NCBI RefSeq assembly: GCF_004138325.1
Contig: NZ_SBLB01000008.1
Location: 124,001-188,000, forward strand
DNA: 64,000 nt
Direction of reading: 5' to 3'
DNA from: Spirosoma sordidisoli
GTDB lineage: Bacteria > Bacteroidota > Bacteroidia > Cytophagales > Spirosomataceae
A program made the position numbers and the translations under genes. A model generated the notes under the pieces. The model was not told where the DNA came from. It worked only from the letters and a program-made list of their open reading frames with translations, and searched no databases. Position 1 is the first letter of the stretch, and each line of letters starts with the position of its first letter. Below, piece by piece: positions 36,247 to 44,907 of this stretch.

Positions 36247-36318
36247 ATGGGGCCATAAACTTAGCCAAATTTCCGGAACGTCTGCAGCGCCCGGGTCTGA
36301 CCAGGTTTATGGCCCCAT
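36247..36318. repeat. 14-bp inverted repeat with 44-base loop
   Basis: ATGGGGCCATAAAC (36247-36260) and GTTTATGGCCCCAT (36305-36318) are perfect inverted copies in the short gap between the DinB and S46 genes. No T-run follows either arm, so a terminator is doubtful; it could be a leader structure of the DinB transcript or a mobile-element trace. Confidence 0.5.
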
Positions 36319-36340
36319 GGACCCATTCGATTGGTAGGCT

Positions 36341-38467
36341 TTATTTCTTTGCTTTGGCCGCCGGAGGAGCAGGTGCTCCCGTGAGTTCGCCGATCAGCCG
36401 GTCCGCTTTGTAGATGTACCGCATGGCCGCTACCATACCGCCCGCGTGGACAGAGATGCTACGATTGCGGTCGGGCACGAAAATAAACTCACCCGGCAGG
36501 CTCTCCAGGTTACCGTCGAAAACGAGCCCAACGGCCTCCCGGTTTTTATTGATCATCGGACTACCCGAGTTACCGCCGATGATGTCATTGGTCGAGATAA
36601 AACACATCGGCTCTTTCAGCAGCGCCATAGGCGGATTTTTCCAGCGGGCGGGCAGGTTCCAGGGCGCTTTGTCGCCGAATGAGTAGTTGCGGTCGTACAG
36701 CCCGGCAAAGGTCGTAATGATCGGCGCCTGGGTGCCGTTATACGGGTATCCGCGCACCACGCCGTCGTTGATTCGCAGCGAGAACGTAGCGTCGGGCGGC
36801 ACAGCCGGGCCATAGACGGCATACAGCATCCGGCCGAGCTGCCCCCGGAGCACTTCCTGCCGCTGGCTGATCTGGCGGGCCTGACGAGCAGCGGCCAGAT
36901 AGCGCGGGAAGCCAATACGGGCCAGTACCAGCATGGGGTCGTTCGACGCGCCGATGGCGCCGGGCCGCGTACGCAGCTCCTGCACAAAACCCGGATCGTT
37001 CAGTTTGGTGGTCTTCAGCAGGTAAGCCGCGGCCTCCTTGGGCGTCCGCCCGTTGAGCGCGGCTTTTACGTACGGGTCGTCAGTACCCAAACCCGCTTGC
37101 GCTTCGGTCAGGTGAGCGGCCAGGTAAGCCTCTTCCAGCGCCGAATTCCTGACTACCGGCGATACCACCAGCGAACGGGCCCGCTCCGCATCCTGCGGGC
37201 GCGACGTCAGCAGTTCGTTATACTGGGTGAGCACGTTGGCAAAGGTCAGCAGCTCGCCCATGGTACGTTCGCTGGGGCCGAGAAAGTTGGCATCGTTGAA
37301 CAAGCCCCGCAGCTGGGCCGTATTGGCCGCCAGCTCGTCCCAGGTTTTGAGCTGGTCGGCCGGCAGGTTTTTAGCCTGGGCTGCGGCTTTGAACTGCTTC
37401 TCGAACGACGCCTTCCGGGCCATCAGCACCGGGTCGCGCAGCCCGGCCAGTTGACCACCGTAGGCTTTCAGACTGTTTTCATAGCTGAAGATCTCATTCA
37501 GGACGCTATCGTTTTTGGCAGTGACGTTATAGGCCTGCAGGGCGTTAGACCGGTTCCGAATGAGCTGGATCGTGGCCGGTGTCTGAAAGTCGCGGTCAAA
37601 CTCAAGCTCGGCCACGGTCTTCAGCCGCTCGGTACGGCCCGGATTACCGATCACGAAGATGGGCTCACCGTCTCGTACCCCGTTGGTATTGAACTTAAAA
37701 AAATGGCTCGTTTTTAAGGGCTTACCGTTGTCATACACCCGAAAAAAGGAGCAGTCGAGGGCGTAGCGTGGATAGGTGAAGTTGTCGGGATCGCCCCCGA
37801 AAAAGCCCAGTTGCAGCTCGGGCATGAACACCAGCCGCACATCGGTATATCGTTTGAAGCCGTAGAGTGCATAGCGCCCGCCGTTGTAGAACGTAATGGT
37901 TTGGAGTTCGAGCCCTTTCCAGTTGTCTTTGCTGGTATACTCGGCCTTTATATCCGAAAATACCTGCTCGCGCGCTTCCAGCTGCCCCGGCCCCGAACTC
38001 ACCGCGCTCATGGCCTGCTGAACCCGGCTGGTGATGTCTTCGATCTGGACGAGCTGATCGACAAACAGACCTTCGACCGGCCGCTCTTCGGTCAGGGTTT
38101 TGGCATAAAAGCCCGTTGCGTTCAGGTCTTCGCCTTTTCGCTGTACGCCCGTACCGGATTCACGCGCGCAGTGGTGGTTGGTCATAACCAGCCCGTTGGC
38201 CGACACAAACGACGCCGAGCAGTAATCGGCAAACCGCAGCGAGGCCAGCCGGGCTTCGTCGAACCACTTCTGATCGGCCGTAAAGTTGTAGGTTTTCTGA
38301 AAATACGCGGTGGGGGGTGCGTCGAATGTCCACATCTTACCCAGGTCGAGCGGCCCACCGGCGGTATCGGCCTGGGTCTCCAGCGCCGACTGGGCAAACG
38401 TGGCCGTCAGCAGGCCCGTTAGCAAAAGGCCCGACAGCATAGCCGGGCGTAGGTGTTGTTTTCGCAT
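36341..38467 (-). CDS. S46 family dipeptidyl peptidase, DPP7-like
   Basis: The preferred start at 38467 (MRKQHLRPAMLSGLLLTGLL) provides a signal peptide, and a TATATTTG box lies 22 bases upstream; the ATGs at 38476 and 38491 are alternatives. The chymotrypsin-fold S46 features are clear: catalytic His in MTNHHCARE, the GGDPDNFTYPRY segment and the catalytic Ser in GGNSGSPM. Residues following the Ser read VGLVFDGN. In this family a Gly at the FDxN position is associated with DPP7-type specificity for hydrophobic residues and Arg with DPP11-type acidic specificity, so a DPP7-like choice is suggested. Such enzymes process peptides at the cell surface or periplasm. Confidence 0.9.
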   Translation of the reverse strand: MRKQHLRPAMLSGLLLTGLLTATFAQSALETQADTAGGPLDLGKMWTFDAPPTAYFQKTYNFTADQKWFDEARLASLRFADYCSASFVSANGLVMTNHHCARESGTGVQRKGEDLNATGFYAKTLTEERPVEGLFVDQLVQIEDITSRVQQAMSAVSSGPGQLEAREQVFSDIKAEYTSKDNWKGLELQTITFYNGGRYALYGFKRYTDVRLVFMPELQLGFFGGDPDNFTYPRYALDCSFFRVYDNGKPLKTSHFFKFNTNGVRDGEPIFVIGNPGRTERLKTVAELEFDRDFQTPATIQLIRNRSNALQAYNVTAKNDSVLNEIFSYENSLKAYGGQLAGLRDPVLMARKASFEKQFKAAAQAKNLPADQLKTWDELAANTAQLRGLFNDANFLGPSERTMGELLTFANVLTQYNELLTSRPQDAERARSLVVSPVVRNSALEEAYLAAHLTEAQAGLGTDDPYVKAALNGRTPKEAAAYLLKTTKLNDPGFVQELRTRPGAIGASNDPMLVLARIGFPRYLAAARQARQISQRQEVLRGQLGRMLYAVYGPAVPPDATFSLRINDGVVRGYPYNGTQAPIITTFAGLYDRNYSFGDKAPWNLPARWKNPPMALLKEPMCFISTNDIIGGNSGSPMINKNREAVGLVFDGNLESLPGEFIFVPDRNRSISVHAGGMVAAMRYIYKADRLIGELTGAPAPPAAKAKK

Positions 38468-38488
38468 CAGCAGCATTATATAGGAAAA

Positions 38489-38496
38489 CAAATATA
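38489..38496 (-). promoter_or_regulatory. Candidate -7 promoter box for the S46 peptidase gene
   Basis: On the minus strand this reads TATATTTG, an exact TAnnTTTG match, placing the transcript start about 14 bases before the ATG at 38467. It also lies in the T-rich tail of the preceding gene's terminator. No -33 TTG is visible. Confidence 0.45.
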
Positions 38497-38538
38497 AACA
38501 CCCGCTGGCATGTCTCGACGAGAACGCGCCAGCGGGTG
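38491..38538 (-). terminator. Terminator after the NDH-2 gene
   Basis: CACCCGCTGGC (38499-38509) and GCCAGCGGGTG (38528-38538) are a perfect 11-bp stem with an 18-base loop, followed on the minus strand by TTTATATTTG. Confidence 0.75.
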
Positions 38539-38558
38539 AGTGTAAAGAACGGACTGGA

Positions 38559-39899
38559 TCAGGCTACTTCGTTCTTCAGCATGATCTCGTTCGCTACCTT
38601 ATCGTCTTTTCGGATAAACGGCCTGATAATAAGCCGCGTACCCCGCTGGTAAGTAAAGAGCCGGTACATCCAGTTGCTGAACACAATCAGCTTGCTCCGG
38701 AAGCCAACCAGGTACCAGATGTGTACGAACAGCCAGGCCATCCAGGCAATGAACCCGCCGAGGTGAATATTACCCGGCAGATCGGCCACCGCCCGGCTGC
38801 GCCCGACGATAGCCAGCGAGCCTTTGTCGAAGTACTCGAAGGGTTCCGTTGGTTCGTTCTTCAGCATTCGGCGCAGGTTTTTAGCCAGGTGGTTACCCTG
38901 CTGAATGGCGGGTTGAGCCACGCCCGGATGACCTTTCGGCCATTTTTCGGTCTTCATGAACGCAATGTCGCCGATGGCAAACACGTCGGTCAGGCCCTGC
39001 ACCCGGTTGATGGGGTCGACCAGAATACGTCCCCGCTCGGTCGACTCGGCCGGGATGCCTTCAATCAGGGCACCCGTTACGCCCGCTCCCCAAACCAGCG
39101 TCTGGGTCTTGATCTGCTCCCCACCTTTGAAAGTAACGGTTTCGCCGTCGTAGCTCTCGACCATGGTGTTGAGCTTGATGATTACCCCCAGTTCTTCGAG
39201 GTAGCGCCGGGCTTTCTGACCCGCTTCGTCCGACATGGGAGGCAGCACCTTGCCCATGCCTTCAACCAGGTAGATGTTCATCTGGCTGAAGTCGAGGCCC
39301 GGATAGTCGGCAGGCAGCACGTGTTTGCGCATCTCGGCCAGTGAGCCCGCCATTTCGACCCCCGTTGGCCCGGCTCCCGCAATGACGAAGTTCAGCAGAC
39401 TCTGCCGTTCCGATGGTTCGCGGGTGATGCTGGCCTGTTCGAAACATTGCAGAAACTGGCTCCGGATATTGAGCGCTTCGGGCACCGTTTTGAGCGGAAA
39501 CGAATATTTCTGGATCTGCTCATTGCCGAAAAAATTCGATTTGGAGCCCGTCGCTACGATCAGATAATCATACGTAAGATCACCAATGAGCGTTGTTACA
39601 GTCTTGGCCGCCGGATCTATTTTGTTGACCCGCACCATTCGGTAGTGAAAGTCGGTGTGGTTGTCGAACATTTTCCGGAACGGCTCCGAAATAGCATCGG
39701 CCTCCAGACCGGCCGTAGCCACCTGATATAGCAATGGCCAGAAACCGTTGTAGTTCTGCTTGTCGAACAGCACTACCTGCACATCGGCGGTGCGCAGGCT
39801 TTTGGCCAGGTTCATCCCGCCAAACCCTCCGCCGATAATCACGACGCGAGGTTTGGTTGTATCGGGTATATTCAGTGATAGTTTATCGTATTGCAGCAT
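38559..39899 (-). CDS. ndh: Type II NADH:quinone oxidoreductase
   Basis: NDH-2 passes electrons from NADH to quinone without pumping protons. The 446-residue protein has the FAD-binding Rossmann motif near the N-terminus (VVIIGGGFGGMNLAKSL) and the characteristic NYNGFWPLLYQVATAGLE region. It has a second NAD(P)-binding GAGPTGVEMAGSLAEM and the FAD C-terminal motif DVFAIGDIAF. The C-terminal part includes a hydrophobic stretch (IAWMAWLFVHIWYLVGF) and a basic-to-acidic tail that may anchor it to the membrane. Length is normal for NDH-2. It is transcribed alone with a good terminator. Confusion with a sulfide:quinone reductase is possible but the motifs favour NDH-2. Confidence 0.87.
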   Translation of the reverse strand: MLQYDKLSLNIPDTTKPRVVIIGGGFGGMNLAKSLRTADVQVVLFDKQNYNGFWPLLYQVATAGLEADAISEPFRKMFDNHTDFHYRMVRVNKIDPAAKTVTTLIGDLTYDYLIVATGSKSNFFGNEQIQKYSFPLKTVPEALNIRSQFLQCFEQASITREPSERQSLLNFVIAGAGPTGVEMAGSLAEMRKHVLPADYPGLDFSQMNIYLVEGMGKVLPPMSDEAGQKARRYLEELGVIIKLNTMVESYDGETVTFKGGEQIKTQTLVWGAGVTGALIEGIPAESTERGRILVDPINRVQGLTDVFAIGDIAFMKTEKWPKGHPGVAQPAIQQGNHLAKNLRRMLKNEPTEPFEYFDKGSLAIVGRSRAVADLPGNIHLGGFIAWMAWLFVHIWYLVGFRSKLIVFSNWMYRLFTYQRGTRLIIRPFIRKDDKVANEIMLKNEVA

Positions 39900-40112
39900 C
39901 TTGCGTAAATCGTTTTCTTCTGACGGCTCCCGTTGTTACTAGACCTCGTAATCAGCCTTTTTGTTCGGATTTGGAGCCTGAATTGATCCTCTATCTCTAT
40001 AACAAACTTTTTATTAATAAATGTTAATTTCTGGATGCGCTGATCAGCTCTTACAACCTTCTATCTCGCTTTGGCATCAAAATTGAATCCTTTACCTGTT
40101 CATCTTAAGCTT

Positions 40113-42551
40113 ATGCGTTTTCAGTTCTACATTTTCCTTTGTCTGTTTCCCTGGCATACGCTCCTGGCGCAGCCCCAGCCCGGCGGCCCACGGTCGGGCG
40201 TTACCGTGAGCGGATACGTGCGCGAAGCCGGTAGTCGGGAAGCCCTGATTGGCGTCAACATTTATTTACCAGGCAGCGCTGTCGGCACCACGACCAACAC
40301 CTACGGCTTTTATTCGCTCACGTTACCGGCTCAGGACAGCGTCAGGCTGGCGTTCTCGTTCGTCGGCTACGAACCCCTGACGCGGGTTATCGGTCTGCGG
40401 CAAAATTCCAGCCTCGACGTACAGCTCACCCCCGGTCAGGCCCTGTCGGAGGTAAGCGTTGTGGCCAGCCGCACCGACGAGCGGGTGAGTGAAAGCGCGC
40501 AGATGAGCCGGATCGACGTGCCGGTTTCACAGATCAAGAAGATTCCGGCTTTTCTGGGTGAAAAAGATGTGCTGCGCGTGTTGCAGCTGATGCCTGGTGT
40601 ACAGAAAGGATCAGAAGGGCAAACCGGCATCTACGTACGCGGGGGCGGGCCCGATCAGAACCTGATCATTCTGGACGAAGCCACCGTTTATAATGCCAAC
40701 CACCTGTTCGGTTTTTTCTCGGTATTCAACGGCGATGCACTGAAAAGCGTCGAGCTGACCAAGGGTGGTTTCCCGGCGCGGTACGGCGGGCGGCTGTCGT
40801 CGGTGATTGACCTGAACATGAAAGACGGCAACCGCGATAAACTCCACGGCGAAGGCGGTATTGGCCTTATATCGAGTCGATTAACGCTCGAAGGCCCATT
40901 TACGAAGAACAAGAAAGGATCGTTTCTGGTATCGGGCAGACGAACCTACCTGGATGTAGTAGCGGCTCCGCTGATTCGGGCGCAGAGCGAGGGCGAAACC
41001 AATGCCGGGTATTATTTCTACGACTTCAACGCCAAAGCCAACTACGAATTCAGCCCAAAAAATAAGGTCTACCTGAGCGGGTATTTCGGCCGCGACCGCT
41101 TCTACGCCCGCGATGCCGGCGAAGGAACCGATGTTGGCATTGGCTGGGGTAATGCCACAGGTACGCTTCGCTGGAACCACCTCTTCAACCAGAAACTGTT
41201 TTCCAACCTATCGCTCATTTACAGCGATTACGAGTTCAAGATTTCGTCCGATGAGCGGGGCAGTAGCAACAATCTGAACACCTCGCTCCGCTACAGCTCG
41301 GGCATCCGCGACCTCTCGGCCAAGCTCGATTTCGATTATTACCCCTCGCCGAAACATTCGGTCCGGTTTGGTACGCAGACTATCTTTCACCGGTTTACGC
41401 CCAGCGCCGTGGTGGTACAAAACAGCCTGGTCGACCAGTTTACCCAGAATGTAGAGGCCATTGACGCCGTTGAGTCTGGTGTCTACGCCGAGGATACCTG
41501 GCGACCTAATGATCGGTGGCGCGTAAACGGCGGCCTGCGACTGAGCCTGTTTGCGCAGGGAACCGCCAACTACCTGCGACCCGAACCCCGCCTGTCGGCC
41601 TCGTACCAGCTGCGGCCGGGCCTGTCGGCCAAGGCTTCGTACGCCATCATGAACCAGTATATTCATTTGCTGAGCAACACCGGCATAGGCCTGCCAACCG
41701 ACCTGTGGGTGCCTACTACAGATCGCATCGCCCCGCAGCAGTCGAGCCAGGTAGCGGTAGGCATTGCCAATGATTTCTCAGACAATTTCGTACTGGGAAA
41801 GGGCTTCGCCCTAACGGTGGAGGGGTATCACAAAACCATGCGGAACATCATCAACTACCGCGAGGGGGCCAGCTTTCTGCTCATCGACGACCCGACCTCG
41901 GCCGAACGCGTACGGTGGGAAGACAACGTTACGGCCGGCCGGGGCTGGTCATACGGTGCCGAGGTCCTGCTGCAACGCAAAACCGGTCGGCTGTCGGGCT
42001 GGCTCGGCTACACGCTTTCCTGGACCCAGTGGCAGTTTGCCGAACTGAACGCCGGGAAGCCCTTCTTCCCCCGCTATGACCGGCGACATGATATATCGGT
42101 AGTGGGTATTTACGAACTCAGCAAGCGCGTGACCCTGTCGGGCACCTGGGTCTATGGTACCGGTAATGCCCTTACCGTGCCCGTGGCCAACTACCGCGCC
42201 TTCCGGCATCAGCCCGGTCTGCAAACCCTTTTTGGCTCGAACGGAGCCCCGTCGTCGATTGCTCCGCTTTTCGATTACGGAACTGATGTCAGTGACTACG
42301 GCCAGCAGAAGAACAGTTTCCGGGCCGAAGCGTATCACCGTTTCGACGTGTCGATCCAGTTTCATAAGCAGAAAAAGCACCACGAGCGCACCTGGGAGTT
42401 CAGCCTCTACAACGCCTACAACCGCCGAAACCCGTTCTTCTACCAGCTCGAATCAGTCAGCCAGGGGCAGGGCCAGCTCAGCCGTACGGCCCTGTTCCGG
42501 TATTCCGTTTTCCCCGTCGTTCCGTCATTCAGCTATAACTTCAAGTTCTGA
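40113..42551 (+). CDS. TonB-dependent outer-membrane receptor
   Basis: The start at 40113 (MRFQFYIFLCLFPWHTLLAQ) yields a signal peptide and an 812-residue protein; the frame open from 40071 is not needed. The N-terminal carboxypeptidase-like regulatory domain (about residues 35-115, GVTVSGYVREAGSREALIGV) is followed by a plug domain (about 125-240, with GIYVRGGGPDQNLIILDEAT) and a large beta-barrel ending in the aromatic FSYNFKF. It lacks the SusC-style paired SusD gene. Instead it overlaps its operon partner, a DUF4249 lipoprotein encoded 2 bases downstream. The transported molecule is unknown; the pair is a common uptake module in Cytophagales. Confidence 0.92.
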   Translation: MRFQFYIFLCLFPWHTLLAQPQPGGPRSGVTVSGYVREAGSREALIGVNIYLPGSAVGTTTNTYGFYSLTLPAQDSVRLAFSFVGYEPLTRVIGLRQNSSLDVQLTPGQALSEVSVVASRTDERVSESAQMSRIDVPVSQIKKIPAFLGEKDVLRVLQLMPGVQKGSEGQTGIYVRGGGPDQNLIILDEATVYNANHLFGFFSVFNGDALKSVELTKGGFPARYGGRLSSVIDLNMKDGNRDKLHGEGGIGLISSRLTLEGPFTKNKKGSFLVSGRRTYLDVVAAPLIRAQSEGETNAGYYFYDFNAKANYEFSPKNKVYLSGYFGRDRFYARDAGEGTDVGIGWGNATGTLRWNHLFNQKLFSNLSLIYSDYEFKISSDERGSSNNLNTSLRYSSGIRDLSAKLDFDYYPSPKHSVRFGTQTIFHRFTPSAVVVQNSLVDQFTQNVEAIDAVESGVYAEDTWRPNDRWRVNGGLRLSLFAQGTANYLRPEPRLSASYQLRPGLSAKASYAIMNQYIHLLSNTGIGLPTDLWVPTTDRIAPQQSSQVAVGIANDFSDNFVLGKGFALTVEGYHKTMRNIINYREGASFLLIDDPTSAERVRWEDNVTAGRGWSYGAEVLLQRKTGRLSGWLGYTLSWTQWQFAELNAGKPFFPRYDRRHDISVVGIYELSKRVTLSGTWVYGTGNALTVPVANYRAFRHQPGLQTLFGSNGAPSSIAPLFDYGTDVSDYGQQKNSFRAEAYHRFDVSIQFHKQKKHHERTWEFSLYNAYNRRNPFFYQLESVSQGQGQLSRTALFRYSVFPVVPSFSYNFKF

Positions 42552-42553
42552 TC

Positions 42554-43507
42554 ATGAAATTATCTATCTTGTTTTATAGTGGCCTGCTGAGCGGGCTGCT
42601 GCTGGCGGGCTGCGACAGCCTCCGGCAGGAAGTGGAACCAAAAGGAATCACGCGGGAAGGGGAAAAACTGGTGGTTACCTGCTTCATTTCACCCCAGGAT
42701 ACAGTACTGGTAGCCCTGGTGACACGCTCTTTACCCGTGCTAGGCACCGCTGATCCAATCCTCACCCCTACCTCGGTCAGGGACGCCACCGTAACCCTTT
42801 CGGATGGCAGCCAGACAATCACCATGACCAGTACAATTGGACGGCTACCCCTGATAGCTTACGATTATCGCGCCGACGCCCGTGAGATGCCTATTATAGT
42901 TGGAAAAACCTACACATTAACGGTCAGTGTGCCCGATGGTCGGCAGGTTACCGCCCGCTGCACAGTGCCAGGTCCGGTACCCATAGACCAGGTCGTGCTG
43001 GACTCCAGCATCACAAGTGAGTTTGGCCTGACCACCAAGAATTACCACGCCCGCCTTCGCTGGCGCGACCCGGCCGGCCAACCAAACTACTACAGGGTGG
43101 CGGGTGATAACGAGTACACCTACAGAAGCCAGTATGTACCAACGCCGGGTGGGCCCGTTAAGGATACGCTCATCAAAACACGGTCGGGCTGGACGTTCAA
43201 CAACGGCTCTACCACGACCGATATTGGCCGCGACGGCCAGGATATTGTGTCGCAGCGGGCGCGGCTGGCTATTGCCTATTCCTGGATAAACGGTCAGCAG
43301 CAGGTAAGTCGACCTACGGGCCCGATCAATGCCTATCTGCTCAGCGTCGATGAAAACTACTACCGGTACCACGACTCGGTAGAACGCCAGAACGAGGTAG
43401 GCGGTAATCCGTTTGCCGAACCCGTACCCATCCAGACCAACGTTCAGGGCGGACTGGGCTGCTTCGGCGCCTACAATCAAGCCAGGGCCTCCGTAACGTT
43501 CAGGTAA
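42554..43507 (+). CDS. DUF4249-family lipoprotein
   Basis: The 317-residue protein has a lipobox (LLLAGC, Cys20), so it should be tethered to a membrane, probably the outer one. After it comes a DUF4249 domain, beta-rich with repeated VTLSDGSQTITM, YTLTVSVPDGRQVTARCTVP and LRWRDPAGQPNYYRVAGD features. DUF4249 proteins accompany TonB-dependent receptors in Bacteroidota and probably act as surface binding partners, similar in position but not in sequence to SusD. The 2-base gap after the receptor gene indicates translational coupling. The 317-residue length is typical. A strong terminator follows. Confidence 0.87.
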   Translation: MKLSILFYSGLLSGLLLAGCDSLRQEVEPKGITREGEKLVVTCFISPQDTVLVALVTRSLPVLGTADPILTPTSVRDATVTLSDGSQTITMTSTIGRLPLIAYDYRADAREMPIIVGKTYTLTVSVPDGRQVTARCTVPGPVPIDQVVLDSSITSEFGLTTKNYHARLRWRDPAGQPNYYRVAGDNEYTYRSQYVPTPGGPVKDTLIKTRSGWTFNNGSTTTDIGRDGQDIVSQRARLAIAYSWINGQQQVSRPTGPINAYLLSVDENYYRYHDSVERQNEVGGNPFAEPVPIQTNVQGGLGCFGAYNQARASVTFR

Positions 43508-43516
43508 AAAAAGAGA

Positions 43517-43566
43517 GCGTCCTGATCGAAAGAATTACCGTTACAGCATTCTTTCGATCAGGACGC
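43517..43566. terminator. Bidirectional terminator after the DUF4249 gene
   Basis: GCGTCCTGATCGAAAGAAT (43517-43535) and its perfect 19-base complement (43548-43566) form a strong hairpin with a 12-base loop between the DUF4249 gene and the convergent DAHP synthase gene. The T-run is only weak on the + strand (CCCCCTTCT). Confidence 0.8.
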
Positions 43567-43588
43567 CCCCTTCTATTGGCTATCTGGC

Positions 43589-44686
43589 TTAAACCGCCTG
43601 ATTGTTCATCACTTCGGTCTGTTTCCGAATCGACTCCATGTGAATGATCTTGTAGATTTCTTCGACCAGCTCAGGGTACAAACCCAGCCGCTGGCCCAGT
43701 TCACCACGGGTTTTCAGAATTTCTTTCCAGCGATCGGGCTGAAACAGGGTTACGTTATTGTCACGTTTGTACTCGGCGAGCCGCTCGACCAGCGCCATAC
43801 GGGCCGCCAGCATCTCAACGATTTGCCGATCTACGTTATCGATATTACGACGGGTCTGGTCGGCTACGCTGTTAAACTCGGTGCTGGGCGACTCAACCTG
43901 ACGAATTTGCAGGTGGTCGAGCATGTCGCCGAAAGCGGCTGGCGTCAGCTGCTGGGCCGCGTCGCTCCAGGCGTTATCCGGATCGATATGCGACTCAACG
44001 ATCAGACCATCGTAGTTCAGGTCCATCGCCATCTGCGCCAGTTCGTTTAGGTAAGCCCGTTTGCCAGCCATGTGGCTCGGGTCACCAATGATTGGCAGCT
44101 GCGGGAAGATCGACTTCAGTTCGATCGCCATCTGCCACATTGGTACGTTGCGGTATTTGGTAGCCTCGCCCGTAGCAAAACCCCGGTGAATAGCACCGAG
44201 CTTCGAAACGCCGGCACCGGCAATCCGCTCGAACGCACCCACCCACAGGGCCAGATCGGGGTTAACCGGGTTTTTCACCAGTACAGGCACATCGACACCC
44301 CGCAGCGCGTCGGCAATTTCCTGTACGTTGAAAGGGTTCACCGTGGTGCGGGCGCCTACCCACAGGATATCAACACCATATTTCAGGGCTAGCTCAATAT
44401 GCTCAGGGGTAGCTACTTCAACCGCAAACGGCAGACCTGTTTCCGCTTTGGCGCGCTGAATCCAGGGCAGAGCGGCTTCGCCCATGCCTTCAAAGCTGCC
44501 TGGCCGGGTCCGGGGCTTCCAAACGCCGGCCCGGATAACATGAACCGCATCCAGCTGTTTCAGCTGACGCGCGGTTTCAACAAGTTGTTCTTCGGTCTCG
44601 GCGCTGCACGGACCGGCAATAATGAGGGGCTTGCCGTTGGTCTCAATCCACGATTCAAGCGGCTCTACGGCTAAATCGACTTTCAT
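43589..44686 (-). CDS. Bifunctional DAHP synthase / chorismate mutase
   Basis: The 365-residue enzyme fuses a DAHP synthase (type I-beta; about residues 1-265) with a C-terminal AroQ-class chorismate mutase (about 275-360). DAHP synthase motifs visible are PLIIAGPCSAETEEQLVETA, the KPRTRP metal/substrate loop, GARTTVNPFNVQEIADALRG and IIGDPSHMAGKR. The mutase part has NIDNVDRQIVEMLAARMALV. This fusion occurs widely in Bacteroidota, and the mutase domain typically gives prephenate/chorismate feedback control over the synthase. It catalyses the first step of aromatic synthesis and a committing branch step. It is alone on the minus strand. Confidence 0.93.
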   Translation of the reverse strand: MKVDLAVEPLESWIETNGKPLIIAGPCSAETEEQLVETARQLKQLDAVHVIRAGVWKPRTRPGSFEGMGEAALPWIQRAKAETGLPFAVEVATPEHIELALKYGVDILWVGARTTVNPFNVQEIADALRGVDVPVLVKNPVNPDLALWVGAFERIAGAGVSKLGAIHRGFATGEATKYRNVPMWQMAIELKSIFPQLPIIGDPSHMAGKRAYLNELAQMAMDLNYDGLIVESHIDPDNAWSDAAQQLTPAAFGDMLDHLQIRQVESPSTEFNSVADQTRRNIDNVDRQIVEMLAARMALVERLAEYKRDNNVTLFQPDRWKEILKTRGELGQRLGLYPELVEEIYKIIHMESIRKQTEVMNNQAV

Positions 44687-44750
44687 AATGACGCGTAATC
44701 TGGAGGTAATATGGATACTCTATCGGGAACTTTTCAATGCAATTTTGTGG

Positions 44751-44758
44751 TATATTTG
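44751..44758 (+). promoter_or_regulatory. Candidate -7 promoter box upstream of the proline dehydrogenase gene
   Basis: TATATTTG is an exact TAnnTTTG match on the + strand. It would give a transcript leader of about 140 bases before the proline dehydrogenase start. That leader contains a 9-bp inverted repeat GACCGAAAT/ATTTCGGTC (44854-44862 and 44873-44881). No -33 TTG is visible at the usual distance. Confidence 0.4.
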
Positions 44759-44907
44759 CAGAGGGAATCGGCTGTTTGTCAAGCTGGTTCCTTCATTTGT
44801 CTTATCACAGGTTAAGTTTCTCGAACAAGTCGCGCCGGTGAGTTTAACCGTTTGACCGAAATTTCGTTTTATATTTCGGTCGTGTTAACCGACACGCACC
44901 TAACGCT

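Noticed and set aside
40000-40112. Cobalamin or other riboswitch before the TonB-dependent receptor
   Set aside because: No B12-box, conserved core or paired helices were seen; the leader is short and AT-rich.
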